Below, in pieces: positions 35,460 to 47,389 of a DNA stretch of 64,000 bases (within the stretch, counting starts at the first letter, position 1; each line of letters opens with the position of its first letter). The DNA is from Epiperipatus broadwayi (taxonomy: Eukaryota > Onychophora > Udeonychophora > Euonychophora > Peripatidae), in contig JAQFVV010000020.1 of NCBI GenBank assembly GCA_028023455.1, forward strand, positions 7,425,092-7,489,091. The letters run 5' to 3'. The notes under the pieces were generated by a model. That model was not told where the DNA came from, ran no database searches, and saw nothing but the letters and a program-made list of their open reading frames with translations. The position numbers were made by a program, and so were the translations under genes.

Positions 35460-36217
35460 TGCTATTGTAGTATGTGTTTAAATTTAATTTTATTATTTAT
35501 GCTGCATGATCAGAAAATGAGGAGGGGGAGAGACTTTAAATTTAATTTTATTATTTGTGCTGCATGATCAGAAAATGAAGAGGGGGAGAGACTTACTTCA
35601 TTTGAGTGATGTAGCATTGGAGAATAGAACATAAGATCTATGAGAGTGCCGTGGCAATTGTTCTAAAAAGATACTGAGTTCGGTGGGAGAAAACCCTCAC
35701 CACTCATTAGCAGTATTACAAGTTGATTTATCCATTTTGCAACGAACTTTTGATAGCTAATATTGAAATCTTCAGCAAGTATAGTGGGATAGGGATTGGA
35801 TGCTAACAGTGAATTAATAATTAAAAATATTCTGTTAATAACAATTGGACCAGGAAGGAGATGTATACAAATATAATGTTAATTGAAAAGCTTCTGTGAT
35901 TAAACGTAGTTATCAGCAGATTGGAATTTATGAAAATTATTTTTAAAAAATGTGAAGGGGCATGATTGGCTGATAAATATATCTGTGCCACTTGGTGGTG
36001 CTGAAGGGGCATGCTTGGCTGATAAACATATCTGTGCCACTTGGTGGTGCTGATGTGTCCCTCGAGCATGCGCAAAAACCAAGTTAACTCATATATGTAA
36101 CTGGATTGCTTTGGGATCTGTTATATATATTTGTTTCTAGTTGCATTTATTAATTTGTTGTATTTTTTTGTTGAGTTTAAACCTCGGAGTGTTAAGTGCC
36201 GCTATTTTTATTTTCAT
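35460..36217 (-). pseudogene. Older LINE ORF2: endonuclease, disrupted
   Basis: From an ATG near 36217 the minus strand reads MKIKIAALNTPRF, the degenerate start of an APE-type endonuclease. Nearer 35790-35480 it gives AEDFNISYQ (the GDFN motif with Gly changed to Glu), GTLIDLMFYSP and FSDHAAQIIKLNL. The last motif lies in a 58-bp unit present twice (35477-35534, 35535-35592). A second tandem duplication of 49 bp (35954-36002, 36003-36051) adds repeated codons upstream. Confidence 0.7.
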
Positions 36218-36699
36218 GGTATTAATGTTGTAGAGGGGGGTGAGCAATTTTGCTGAGGTGTGTGCGTTTCATTTTATTTCTTTTGTAAGTTTATCTTGCT
36301 TGAAGCGAGATTGGTGCTATTCGTTGGTTCTGTAAATATACGTTTGTTCGAGTCACTATCTTTGACGTTTTCAAATTCTTTTGAACATTGAGAGGTTGAC
36401 TCCATTTCCATATTTTCATCTATTAGTTTATTTATTGGATTTAATTAGTTTATTTATTGAATTTAATTGGCTCTTTTCCAGATCATTTGTTTTAATCTTT
36501 TTATTTTCTCCAGTTTTCTTTGGTTTTGGTTTTTTTTTTTTTTTACTTTCCATAGGTGTGTTTTCAATTATTGGAAAGCATTGTGTGATGGTATCCATTA
36601 TATCAGTTGTCATTTTGTTTATAATCGTGTGCTCTACTTGATTATTATCTCCATTTGGCATTCCTTTTGTTTCTTTTTGTATGTAAGCAGTTTCATTTT

Positions 36700-37780
36700 C
36701 TATTAATTTATCACTAAGTGTTTTTGCCCGGGGTCGTGGTTTTCATCTTCCTCATTCATGTTTGTTTTAATTGTCAATTCCATTGGCATGCTTGGGAATG
36801 GTCTATAGTTTCATTTATATTTGTTTTAATTGTTCATTTTATTACCTTGAGTGGAGGGGGATCTATATTTTCCTGCTGCCTGGGTTTGTGTGTGCTATCT
36901 GATTCTCTTCTAATCTTTGTGTGGGGTGGTGATTCTTTTCTACTAGATTTACTTCTTCATTGCATTGTGTTGCTATGTAGCCTCTCTTGCCACAAGCGAA
37001 ACAATGTAGCTTTAGTCCTCAGATATATAACCATAGCATGCCTTCTTGGTATGTTATATGTGTTGGGATGTTTTCTGGTTATATTTCTTTATGTAACTTG
37101 ACTTTATATTCAAAACTATTTGTGAATATGGGTACTGCTGTTTTTTTAATGTATATTTGTTGAAAATAAATAACCCTTCTGAAGGGGTTCATCAATCTTT
37201 GGAAATTGTCCAAGTTATATCCAAAGTAGGCATATTTTAACACTCCAGTGATATTCTTGTATTTGCTTTCGTCAACTCATATGATTGCAAAATTTCCAAG
37301 AGTTTTAATGTAATTTTTAAATTGATCTCTTTGTGTAGCTTCATAAAACTCAAATGCTACGTATCTGCTATTAGAATGGTTGCCTATGCATTGTACTGTC
37401 TCCAGTAAATTATTTTTATTTAGTGCTTCAATTAGGAGTGCCTTGGGAAAATGGTAGAGAGTTCAGTGATTGTCTGTTACTGCCAACACTATTGATTTCT
37501 CAGTAAAAAATCTTTTGAATGTTGCAAAAAGTGTTCTAGGTATTGGGTTATTGAATCTCTCCCCAATCTGTTCAAGCATTTCAGTTGTCCATTGTGGGGG
37601 GTAATTTCAGTCTGATTTACCAGATCCAAATCTTTAAGATCATCTGATGTAGTCTTTCTAAATCTAAGGTTTTTCACTGGGTTTACATTATTTTGATAAG
37701 TTTTGCTATTGTTGTGTACGTATTTCTTGTGTTTTGTGAAGGACCAGCTCCCTGATTAAGTGACTGGGCACTTGCCATTT
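36700..37780 (-). pseudogene. Older LINE ORF1 remnant
   Basis: The minus strand opens at an ATG near 37780 (MASAQSLNQG) and continues, with frameshifts, through a 62-codon frame (37677-37489). Near 37020-36960 it reads LHCFACGKRGYIATQC. This is a zinc knuckle whose His is replaced by Tyr (CX2CX4YX4C), consistent with loss of function. Its position upstream of ORF2 matches ORF1 of the younger LINE. Confidence 0.68.
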
Positions 37781-37980
37781 TATAGTTTAGTGAAAAAAAT
37801 TTTCAACAATGTAATCTTTTTTTTTAACTATTTTTTTTCATGCTCTATTTGTTTTTTGTTTTTTTGCGACTCTTATTAACTTTTTTACTATTTTTCCTTC
37901 TACTCTTTTTCCTTTTTACCTATTTGCTTCTAAATAATGTTACCAATTAAATTTGTTTGAATTGTTGGCTATCCACCATT

Positions 37981-40206
37981 TTAGAGATTTATTATACTAC
38001 ATGTAGTTTTTGCTAAATTTTTCTGTTTACTAATTTTTAAAAAAAAACACATTTCTTAAAACATTCAGGTTAACATTGAACTGAACATTTTTTAAATCTT
38101 TAAAGAAAAAAAAACACTTTTGTAACTAGTTAATTTTAAAATACTATGAGACTTTTTGCTTAGCTGCAACTTTGTGAGTAGCCATAATAGTGTTTAGAGA
38201 TCACATTAATATGTATTGTGTGTTTGCATAATGTAATTGTTTATCTGTACAAAAATAGTACTTCTATTTGTTTTATAATAACTTTTAAATAATTTTGAAT
38301 AAATTAGAAATATCTGACTCAATAATATCTGGTAATGGAATCAGTTTGCAGAAACTTCAAATTCATTGAACGAAACAAAACCAAAGATCAGTTTAAAATT
38401 CCAAGAGAAAAAAGAAGTTGCAATTTATGTATTATATAAAGAATTTTATATGTTCATTGTGCAATTTTTCATAAAAGATTATTCATTAATTTATATTTAG
38501 AAAAATGCAGCAGATAGAGGTCAATTATTTTTTTTACTGTCTAAAGCTATTTTATGCTAAACCAGGCGCATCCAGCCTTGGAAAGGCTGTCTTTTTTTTT
38601 AAATGGTTGCTTTAAAAAATGTTTTTAAAGATTTAATGTAAATTAAACAAAAGATTTAAATAATTACAGTCAACTGCTTCATAAAAATATGGTTACTAAT
38701 GGTGGAATAGCAGGCAGCATTACAAACAAACGTTGTTGTTTGTTTTACTTGGTTGCTTTAACAATGTTTTTTTAAGATTTAATGTAAATTAAACAAAAGG
38801 TTTAAATATATAAATGTGAGAAATTCACAATCGGAAAAAAAAAATGTTTTGAACAATGAAGCCTGGTTGGTACAGTTCAGAAATGTAGTGGCAAGGTATT
38901 AATATAAAGCTAAATTAAAATTTAAAGTATTAAATATATTCTGGTTACATTTGATATGGGATGGTTATGGACAACTTTACTATTTATTAATGTTTGGAAT
39001 GATTGTGAATTTGACATGTGTCAGCCTTATAGAGAAACATCATACATTCACCAATCAGACAACAGAGAAAATACGGATTTTATATATAAGATAATAAATT
39101 TAAATTTTATAATGATAATCAATGTGTTGCATTTTCTATATGAAAGCATTGACAGAATTATTTATTATGGAAAAAATAATTTAGTTTAAAAGAAAATTAC
39201 AATATTAATTTGAATAATTTTGAATAATTAAATTCACATGTGCAAACTATGTGTATAGGTTAGTTCAACATATAGGCACAATTTAAACAATATTACTTTG
39301 TTATTTTTTTGTTTTTCATCAACTTAAGAAATTAATGTATATACAATGTTTGTTAATATGCCAAAATTAGATACACTAATCTATTTGTTTGATTTGAGAA
39401 TATTTATTTTAGACTCAGATGTTTATATTCCTGCATAAATACTATATCTTGGATTGAAGAGGAGAGTATTCATTTATTTAACACTCTCAAAGGCGCGTGC
39501 TCAATTAGCTTGAAAGGCTGATATTGGAATGAAATTATTACTAGTTTGTAAAATTATTAATCATCATTTTGAATTTTTGTATGAATTTATTCAAATACTA
39601 TATTAAATATTTGGTACATTTTACTTTTATATATGCATTTAGCAGATTTTTTGCTATCTCTACAATAATACCAGTCACTAATGGAATTTATTGTGTGAGG
39701 GTGTAAATTCTGTAGAATTTTCTCAAATTATATGGGTGGTGATTCAGGATTTAAATTATAGTATGAAATAATTACTGAAAAGTGTTTCTAAGAATTGCTT
39801 TTAAAATCCACAATGTATTAACATAATATCTATTTTATTTATAACCAATACACTCGTGGTATCATATGGCTATGATTTAATCATTTTTATCATAGCATTT
39901 GCATTTGAAATACACTTAATTGTATAGTCATTTTAAAGGGCTGCTATTTTTAAATATGTATTTAATATTGTCTTTTTTTACATTGCGTTAAAATAGACTA
40001 CCCTGTTTGAGATATGCTAATTATAACTCATATATAAGACTGAATAATGGGTACTAATTTTTAAGCATTTGATTATATTTCATTCCATTATGACAGACAC
40101 ATAAATGGGTTACATTAGACACATTGTGATTGCATAATTTTTATTCCATTAATATAAAAAAAAAAACCAATAGTAAATTATCTCAATATTTAAATTTATA
40201 TACCTA
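37981..40206. other. AT-rich DNA with a dispersed direct repeat
   Basis: Segments 38604-38662 and 38752-38810 are direct repeats sharing GGTTGCTTTAA and AGATTTAATGTAAATTAAAC, about 148 bp apart. A small hairpin CAGCCTT/AAGGCTG lies at 38573-38589. No gene is recognised; the 77-codon plus frame 38956-39189 is unsupported. Confidence 0.5.
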
Positions 40207-40561
40207 CATATTTAAATACTTTAAACAGGCTTTAACCTGTATTCAATGCACTTTAAAATTCGTAATAATCAAGCATATTTTGCCGATAGAGGGAACCTTT
40301 CAAACCACGATACAAGATAATGACTTAAACAGTGGAGAAAACAACTACTTCACGCTTCCATTCCAAATCAAGATGCTTCAGATTTGCATCTATAAATGGA
40401 AATTTAGGTTAAAGATAAGATGGCCACTCTTATCTTTATAAAAGTCGTTATCTTGTGTTGTGGTTTGGAAGGTTCCCTCTATCGGCAAAATATGCTTGAT
40501 TATTACGAATTTTAAAGCACATTGAATACAGGTTAAAGCTTGTTTAATGTATTTACATATG
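40207..40561. mobile_element. MITE with ~120-bp terminal inverted repeats
   Basis: Arms 40207-40329 and about 40441-40561 are reverse complements with few changes, including the run AGCATATTTTGCCGATAGAG. The ~110-bp centre has no homology elsewhere in the window. There is no coding potential; a 103-codon frame over it (40130-40441) is a by-product. I could not define a target duplication, so the superfamily is unknown. Confidence 0.8.
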
Positions 40562-41333
40562 CTTTCTGTGGGTTCAATAAATTAATATCTACATATTATT
40601 TAAAATTATATCATGTAGCTATTTTAGCTTTACAAAGTTATAAAGGATTTTTTTTAAATTTTGTTTGTTGAAGAATAAGCTTTATATACAATAATAATTA
40701 TTCGAAATGAAAAATAAAATGAAGTTATTTGACATACTATATAATACAGATCATTAGCTGCAGCAATTAGAGGGAAAATATATATTTGTAGTAAAAAAAC
40801 TGAGCAGTGATGCATTATATATATATATATTAGTAGATGTTGAAATATATTTTAAATGTGTATATATTGTAATGGTATACAATATGCTGTTACATTAATT
40901 TAAAATTAAAATTAAAAACTTAAGTTCGTAAATAAAAACTAAAAGCTACAATTAAAGAGTTGTTAAACGTATATATATTCGCACAGATACAAAACTTTAA
41001 AAGTATTTTTTTTAAATAAAAAAAAAGTATTTGAACATACTTTTTTATAAAAAAAAGGTAAAGATCTAAATATAAAATATTTTTAGTAAAAAGTAGCATA
41101 AATGAAAAAGATTTCATGTAATCTCAGTAAATGGAAATGATTGTGTTGTTAATTATTGAAAAGCAAACTAGCCCTTGGGGCTCTTATATAAAAAAAAGTC
41201 AGATTAAAGATATAGATAAGAGAACAAAAAAAAATTAGATGTCCAATAGAAGCATCAACCAATGCTCGGACCTTAATGAAAATTTGGAACAGGAAACTAT
41301 GTTCAATGAATTCGGACGATTTGTATAAAAAGA

Positions 41334-41342
41334 AAAATATTC
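41334..41342 (+). promoter_or_regulatory. TATA box of LTR-like copy 2
   Basis: TATAAAAAG, in the same position as in copy 1, about 50 bp before the stem-loop. Confidence 0.55.
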
Positions 41343-41383
41343 AAATTAAGAACAGTTTCAGCTTGATTTTTTTTTTTTGAGAT

Positions 41384-41408
41384 GGGTGATAAGATGCACT
41401 TTTCACCC
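41384..41408 (+). promoter_or_regulatory. Conserved 5'-leader stem-loop, copy 2
   Basis: GGGTGATAAG pairs with CTTTTCACCC (one T-T mismatch) around the loop ATGCA, the same loop as copy 1 but with a different stem sequence. Confidence 0.6.
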
Positions 41409-42673
41409 TCTCTTATTTCAAATGAAATGACTGATGAATTATGAATGGTACTATTGCAGACCTCGAATCATATGGCTTCTGCAATAAAATAGTACCAGGA
41501 TTGAACCAGTTAAGGTCATCTCCAGAACAACAGACTGGTCTTCCAATAAAGACTTCGCAGGAATTGGAACCAGGAACCGGGACTCTTCTACTGTAAGATA
41601 TGAACTGTAAAATTTAAAAGTAATTAAGAACTTTAGTCAAGATTTGACAAGCTTTTAATAATCAACTAAACTTAATTTTTAAAATGAAATTTTATCTGAC
41701 TTTTAAGATTTCAAAATAAATTAATAATGTTTAATTTTATATATTTGAGTTTGCTAATTTATTTATTTCCTTTTTTTATTTTTTATTAATATTTATTGAC
41801 CAAATTATATAAATGTTAAATTTAAGTTTGGCATGAATGGCTGCATAGATTTGTAAAGTTATAATAGTTTAATTAAGGCAGGGTTAATCTTAGGTTATTT
41901 GTTTCATAGTTAAATTGGGTTAATTGATTGGATATATTGGTGTAATTAGTAAATGTAGCATGAAGATCTGCTATGTGCAGGATCATATTATATGCTGCAC
42001 TTGGGCAAAATAAGTCCCATTTCTCACCATTGGAAGCAGACGGTATTCCCTGCTTCTTGGATTACCCCTTTAGCTTATGGAATGAGAGAGTTGAGATGGA
42101 AAATGCAGTCCTTTCCTATGGAGTTTTTTTTTTTGTTCTTTTTGCTAGACAGATGTACCATTCCTGTACTGGATGAGAGACAATGTCTTCTATAACCTTG
42201 CTGTTCAGATGTGCATTCCTGACAGTATGGTATTGTGATGTCGTATTCATGCTGCATTGAATACATCGATATATCAGATGGATTGGCATTAGTTTGAATG
42301 CGAACTTTTGGCCTAAGGTTAAATAAGGAATAGAATATTTTCTTTTCAAAGGCAATCTATGTAGTTTATTCATACTCGACACTCTAATAAAATATTATTA
42401 AATTCATCTGTGCGGATTGTTTAAAATAAAAATTTAAATTTAAAATTTAATAACCAATCTAAAATAATAAATTGTATTTCTCAATTTTATTTATATGTGC
42501 ATTAATAAATGTTTGTGCATTAATTACTGGCAGTGGCTTATTTCATTTTTTTAAAAATATTAATATATTTTTTTTAAGCAAGTTTTATATTAAATCTCTG
42601 CGTCTCCATTAGCTAGTGGCATGGACTGACGGTCGGAATAAAATAAATATGTAAAAGTTAGATCTTAACAGTG

Positions 42674-42740
42674 CGTATCTGCCTACTCTATAAATTTTCC
42701 AGGTTCAAATAGCCTGGTGGCGGCCTGTAGCACAGATACG
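42674..42740 (+). other. Structured 3' segment of LTR-like copy 2
   Basis: The outer stem CGTATCTG/CAGATACG is perfect over 8 bp. The inner hairpin CCAGG/CCTGG has a T-arm-like loop (TTCAAATAG). Copy 1 has CTAGG/CCTAG at the inner stem, so a C-G pair has become a T-A pair. Confidence 0.55.
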
Positions 42741-42796
42741 GTAAGACTCAATTCACCCCGACCCTTATAATATATCGTACATATATGTATATATAT

Positions 42797-42868
42797 TGTA
42801 ACCTTCCAGTTACAGTCAACCAGTAACTAATTGATCATGCCACCATTACTGTAATCTTCCAGTTACAG
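42797..42868. repeat. Paired TGTAAYCTTCCAGTTACAG motif
   Basis: TGTAACCTTCCAGTTACAG (42797-42815) and TGTAATCTTCCAGTTACAG (42850-42868) lie 53 bp apart. Each is itself an inverted repeat with TGTAA and TTACA ends. The ends resemble the neighbouring LTR-like termini; this may mark the start of another decayed element. Confidence 0.6.
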
Positions 42869-45100
42869 CTCTACTACTGTTCTAGATAAACCTAATAGAG
42901 AAATGTCTTATAATATCAGGTTACCATTAAAACTTCACAGTAAATCTAATTACTCTACATCTCAAGTTTGAATTATATAAAAATCTGTATCTTAGTGTTA
43001 AATAAGATATTATTCTTTCTTCTAACAATATCCTATTACAATCTATAAGCAAATAATTCTAAATTTAATTAATAATGAGTCTTATATTTAAAATAACTCT
43101 TCTTGTTCTACAATCTAAGACAACACTCTTGATGCTATGAATGTGAAAGGGATTTTGTTCATACTCGTATATCATGCCAAAGGATTTCTTACAATCCAAA
43201 TTAATAAAATCAAATAATAAGTGTAGATGCTACTTTAACATTAAATAATATAAACTTTAACAAAATGACTTTCAAGTATTATTGTCCTCTTATATTTCAA
43301 ACATTATAATGTGTGATTTCGATTTTCTGATGATGCAGATATAAAGTCAAAATTTAAGAATCAAACAAAGATTTTATTAATATTAGAAAATATAATAATT
43401 ATAGATTACTGTAATTTTAATATGATTAAAATAATATGGTTATTATACTATTTTAATAATAAATTTAAATACATAAAGAAAACATTATCAGCTTTGAATA
43501 CAGAAAACTCGCATATTTATTTTATTAATCTAGCTTTCTTCTCAATATGACATGAGTATGAATACTATTCAATGTATTGATCAATAGATGTTGTCAACAA
43601 TAAAATAACATCGAATTTCGAAAGGATGTATAATTTCATAAACCACATATAAAGTAATTATATAAGTTTAAACACAGAATATTTTATCATGGATTGTGTA
43701 CATCAAATATGCAATCCATGCATGTTAATGTTAAAATACTCAAACTACTTTTATAATATCAAGAGTAACATAAAGGAGTTGGCATTATGCATGCCTTCAA
43801 CATTTTCTTCCAAAAACATCAAGAAATACAATAGGCAAAATGATGCAATAATCTAAAAGTACACACTTGTCCATAAGTGCATATAAAAAATTCATATATC
43901 ACTAATTTAATAAAGTTAATAAGAATAAACTATCACAAAAAATTGCCAAAATAGCATCTTCAGCTACATATCTATAATATATTCTATCTCAAAAGCATAA
44001 TCAAAACAATGCATGATGTGAAAAAATGATAAAACATATAATTAAAATAAAATAACTAGGTATAAGAATTATTGCATAGTAATTTAATAAGAAATAACAT
44101 TGACTAATAATTTCAGTTATACCACACTCTAAATAATTCCATACTGAATGTACATATTACCTTTGATTAAATCACAATAAAAAGATATTGTGAGAACTCC
44201 AATATTTATATAGCATAAATTATAAGCAAATAATATATGCATAAATAAAACACACTAATAAAATTATATCTAAAATATTATATTTTGCCATCTTTACCAT
44301 TATAACAGTTTCTTAGTCCTGAAATCATTGATTCCAATGCAATTCTCATCAATACTATAGTTTGAATAACAAATCTATTGAAATTTAGAAAATTTAATTA
44401 AAATATCAATATTTAAATATCAAATTTGGAAAAATAATTTATCAAAATCCAAGGCACTACAATGAACACTGACACAAGTTAAAGCCATTCAGGGTGAAAC
44501 TAGCACAGTATTATTTAAATAGTTAAGATTTTACTTCATTAACGCTTAAATAAATTAATATATATATGTGCTCTGCGCACAGTTAATGAAGCTATTAATA
44601 AATTGTCAACATTTTTACTGCCAAGTGCTTTCAGGACAGTCTACAGTCCCATATTCATGTCGAGTTATTCTGTTAATAACTGTAAAACTATGCAAATTTA
44701 TATGCAGATGTTACATGGACCATTATTTCTGCTAAACCAATACAAAGTTTGAAGCAATCCATAATTTATAAAAGGACTATTATTTCAAATAACATGAAGT
44801 GTATAAAAAGCACAACATTATTTTTTATAGCAATAAGGAATTAATAAAACAATACATAAGTTATAGAGAACACAGCACTATTTTAGTTTTTGCAGCAAGT
44901 AAAAATATTCAGACAAAATGAAATATATTTTGGCACAAACATTTATTTTTACTTTCATACCAAGTAAAATATTCTAATAAATTGAGGTATATTTAAGCAA
45001 ACATTTATCTAGTGATGAAATGCACAAACAGAAAATTAATCCTTTCACAAAATCCTTTGACCCCCAGTACGACTTTTGTACAACTTTTCTAGAAATTTCT
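42869..45100. other. AT-rich DNA, nothing recognised
   Basis: No gene or repeat family is recognised. A hairpin TGTGC/GCACA lies near 44567-44581. Confidence 0.5.
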
Positions 45101-45109
45101 ATTTTGAGC

Positions 45110-45415
45110 TGAGTTTACGCGTAAACGGTAAACGTCACACATAGGCCCAACATGTCATTCTTTGCGCCATTTTGATATCTACCTGAAAATCTAAGAATTT
45201 TTTCTGTGCGACCATTGTTAGATTTTTTATGAATATTTTTAGTGAAGGGTACCTAAAAAAATTTTTTTATTTTTATCAGTTTATTTATCATAAAAAACTT
45301 ATTCCACAATGGTTAGATCAATTACTGAAGATTTTATTGTGATTTTCCATTAAAGTTGTCTGTGATTCTGGGCCCTCTTCTCAAATTATGTTTTTGGATA
45401 ACATTCAAGGGTATG
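45110..45415. promoter_or_regulatory. Candidate CpG-bearing promoter
   Basis: In AT-rich DNA this patch holds a 12-bp palindrome TTTACGCGTAAA (45114-45125), AACGTCAC (45131-45138), and GCGCCATTTTG (45164-45174), a YY1-like site of the kind found at animal start sites. Downstream a short ATG frame (MFLDNIQ, 45388-45408) runs to a possible donor GTATGT near 45412. I could not connect it to a coding exon in frame. Confidence 0.3.
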
Positions 45416-46925
45416 TAATTACTTTTTTTTTATAAATTATAATATTTTCTATTTACTGAAACAAATAAATATGGGTAAAACTGACTTATAGCGGTCTCGA
45501 CACTTCGCCCTCTATTTTTAAAAAAACTTAACAGCATTTTTTTCCTATTAACTGTATCCAACTTTAATCAGTGTATCTAATTCTAAATAAACTATATCTA
45601 AGTATAAATGCTTAGAAAATTTTTTTTTAAAAAACTTACATTTTGATGTGTAGTTTTTACTTGTATATGTAGCGGTCTTTACTGTATATATAACTATAAA
45701 TAAATAAACAAACTATATTAACTATAAATGTTTTTACATAAAGATGAATAAATAAATAAAAAAGAACTTACATTTTTTGCAGGCAGAATCCGTGTTTCGA
45801 ACTACGTTATTCTCACTATATAATTGCAAAGTATATCTAACTATAAATGTATTTTTTACATGAAGATTAATAAATAAAATGTAATAAAACTTACATTTTT
45901 ATGCTCTATGTAGAGATATGTTTGTTGCTTGGCAAAAGTGCGACCAAAAACGTCCCTACTGTCAAAATTATGAACTACTTTTGTCACGTATAATTTTTGC
46001 TGCATATAATTCCCCTCCCCCTCTTTGTCCATTTACTTTTTGCCGAAAAAAGATTCAAATCAATGATAAAACAGTTGTTCACAATTTGACATACTTGGTT
46101 TTAACATTGATTTGAATCCTTTTTTGGCAAAAAGTAAATGGACGGGGAGGGAGAAGGGAATTATACGTGGCAAAAATTACACGTGACAAAAGTAGTTCAT
46201 AATTTTGATAGGGACTTTTTTGGTCGCACTTTTGCCAGGCAACAAACATATCTCTACATAGAGCATAAAAATGTAAGTTTTATTACATTTTATTTATTAA
46301 TCTTCATGTAAAAAATACATTTATAGTTAGATATACTTTGCAATTACATAGTGAGAATAACGTAGTTCGAAACACGGATTCTGCCTGCAGAAAATGTAAG
46401 TTCTTTTTTTTTATTTATTCATCTTTATGTAAAAACATTTATAGTTAATATAGTTTGTTTATTTATTTATAGTTATATATACAGTAAAGACCGCTACATA
46501 TACAAGTGAAAACTACGCATCAAAATGTAAGTTTTTTTTTTTCTAAGCATTTATATTTAGATATAGTTTATTTAGAATTAGATACACTGATTAAAGTTGG
46601 AGACAGTTAATAGGAAAAAAATGTAGTTAACTTTTTTAAAAATAGAGGGCGAAGGGTCGAGACCGCTATAAGTCAGTTTTACCTAAATATGCTATAGAAT
46701 AATAAATTATAATATTTTCGATGTACTGAAACAAATAAACATTTTTTGATAACATTCAAGAGTATATAATTACTTTTTTTTTTATAAATTATAATATTTT
46801 CTATTTACTGAAACAAATAAATATGCTATAGAATAATAAATTATAATATCTTCGATTTACTGAAACAAATAAATATGCTATAGAATAATAAATTATAATA
46901 TTTTCAAATAAATATGCTGTAGAAT
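45402..46925. repeat. Minisatellite-like repeats around the foldback element
   Basis: Units of ~50-75 bp with AAATAAATATGCTATAGAAT and TTTACTGAAACAAATAAAT occur at 45402-45472 and again several times in 46684-46925. The foldback element at 45473-46683 interrupts one unit. Confidence 0.75.
45473..46683. mobile_element. Foldback element with ~590-bp inverted arms
   Basis: Arms 45473-46072 and 46098-46683 are near-perfect reverse complements around a 25-bp centre. The element is flanked by TAAATAT on both sides (45466-45472, 46684-46690), a 7-bp target duplication. The ends read GGTAAAACTGACTTATAGCG. Inside each arm three imperfect units share ACTATAAATG and ACTTACATTTT, as in classical foldback elements whose arms contain internal repeats. 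There is no transposase frame. A 7-bp duplication is known from Galileo/P-type foldback elements, but I see no sequence proof of that family. Confidence 0.88.
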
Positions 46926-47104
46926 GGAAAAAAGTTGGGGACTGGGGTAATCTGTCACTGTGTGAACTGATGCATTTTTTGGCATGATTATAAATATGAA
47001 TAGTGTATCATGCATGACCAAGTTTGAATTTATGGACGAATTATTGCATCAGTGCTAAAGTTATGACCCGCAATTGATTTGTGTCAATTTTAGGCAAGTA
47101 ATAT

Positions 47105-47343
47105 AGGATATTGTATAGATTTTCTGGCTTCCTCAATCCATCCACTTATTGTTACAGTGCCATGTATTTGAACTCAGCCTTTCTTCATATTTTTTATGCA
47201 AAATAATAAATATATTTATATACAAGTTCATGCTACACAACTGGAATTCCATGTAATATGGGATATTTTATACACACTTTCTGGCTTCATCAATCCATCC
47301 ACTCTGTGTTATAGTGCCATATATTTGAACTCAGCCTTTCTTC
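47105..47343. repeat. Direct repeat pair (~82 bp)
   Basis: 47105-47186 and 47260-47343 share GGATATT, TTTCTGGCTTC, CAATCCATCCACT and TTTGAACTCAGCCTTTCTTC. It is an imperfect tandem duplication with a ~155-bp period. Confidence 0.75.
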
Positions 47344-47389
47344 CACACATGTAATCATTGTTAATAATAATAAAAAATTATCTTTATTA

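Larger units (their letters stand above)
32772..37980 (-). mobile_element. Older Tx1/L1-like LINE
   Basis: Minus-strand element with the same layout as the one at 25019-30125 but much more decayed: 5' leader, ORF1 from about 37780, ORF2 from about 36217 to 33096, and a 3' end with AATAAAG (32786-32792) running into TTA/CTA repeats. The 5' limit near 37980 is a guess from the loss of leader-like sequence. Two local tandem duplications (35477-35592 and 35954-36051) lie in the endonuclease. No target duplication could be set because of the microsatellite. Confidence 0.78.
40868..42781 (+). mobile_element. Solo-LTR-like element, copy 2
   Basis: 1914 bp, homologous to 15136-17280 along its length. 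It starts TGTAATGG and ends ATCGTACA, and is flanked on both sides by TATAT (40863-40867, 42782-42786), a 5-bp duplication typical of LTR integration, though the AT context weakens it. It carries the same TATA box (41334), leader stem-loop (41384) and 3' structured segment (42674). No gag or pol lies on either side, so it is best read as a solo LTR. Confidence 0.68.

Noticed and set aside
36381-37101. Plus-strand hydrophobic frames resembling membrane proteins
   Set aside because: They are antisense to the older LINE ORF1. The membrane-like look comes from reading Lys/Asn-rich codons backwards.
38560-38600. hAT element end suggested by CAGGCGCATCCAGCC
   Set aside because: No matching inverted end or 8-bp duplication was found nearby.
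40130-40441. 103-codon frame
   Set aside because: It overlaps one arm and the centre of a MITE and has no protein-like pattern.
41973-42382. Short frames on both strands
   Set aside because: They lie inside the LTR-like copy 2 and are not conserved as frames in copy 1.
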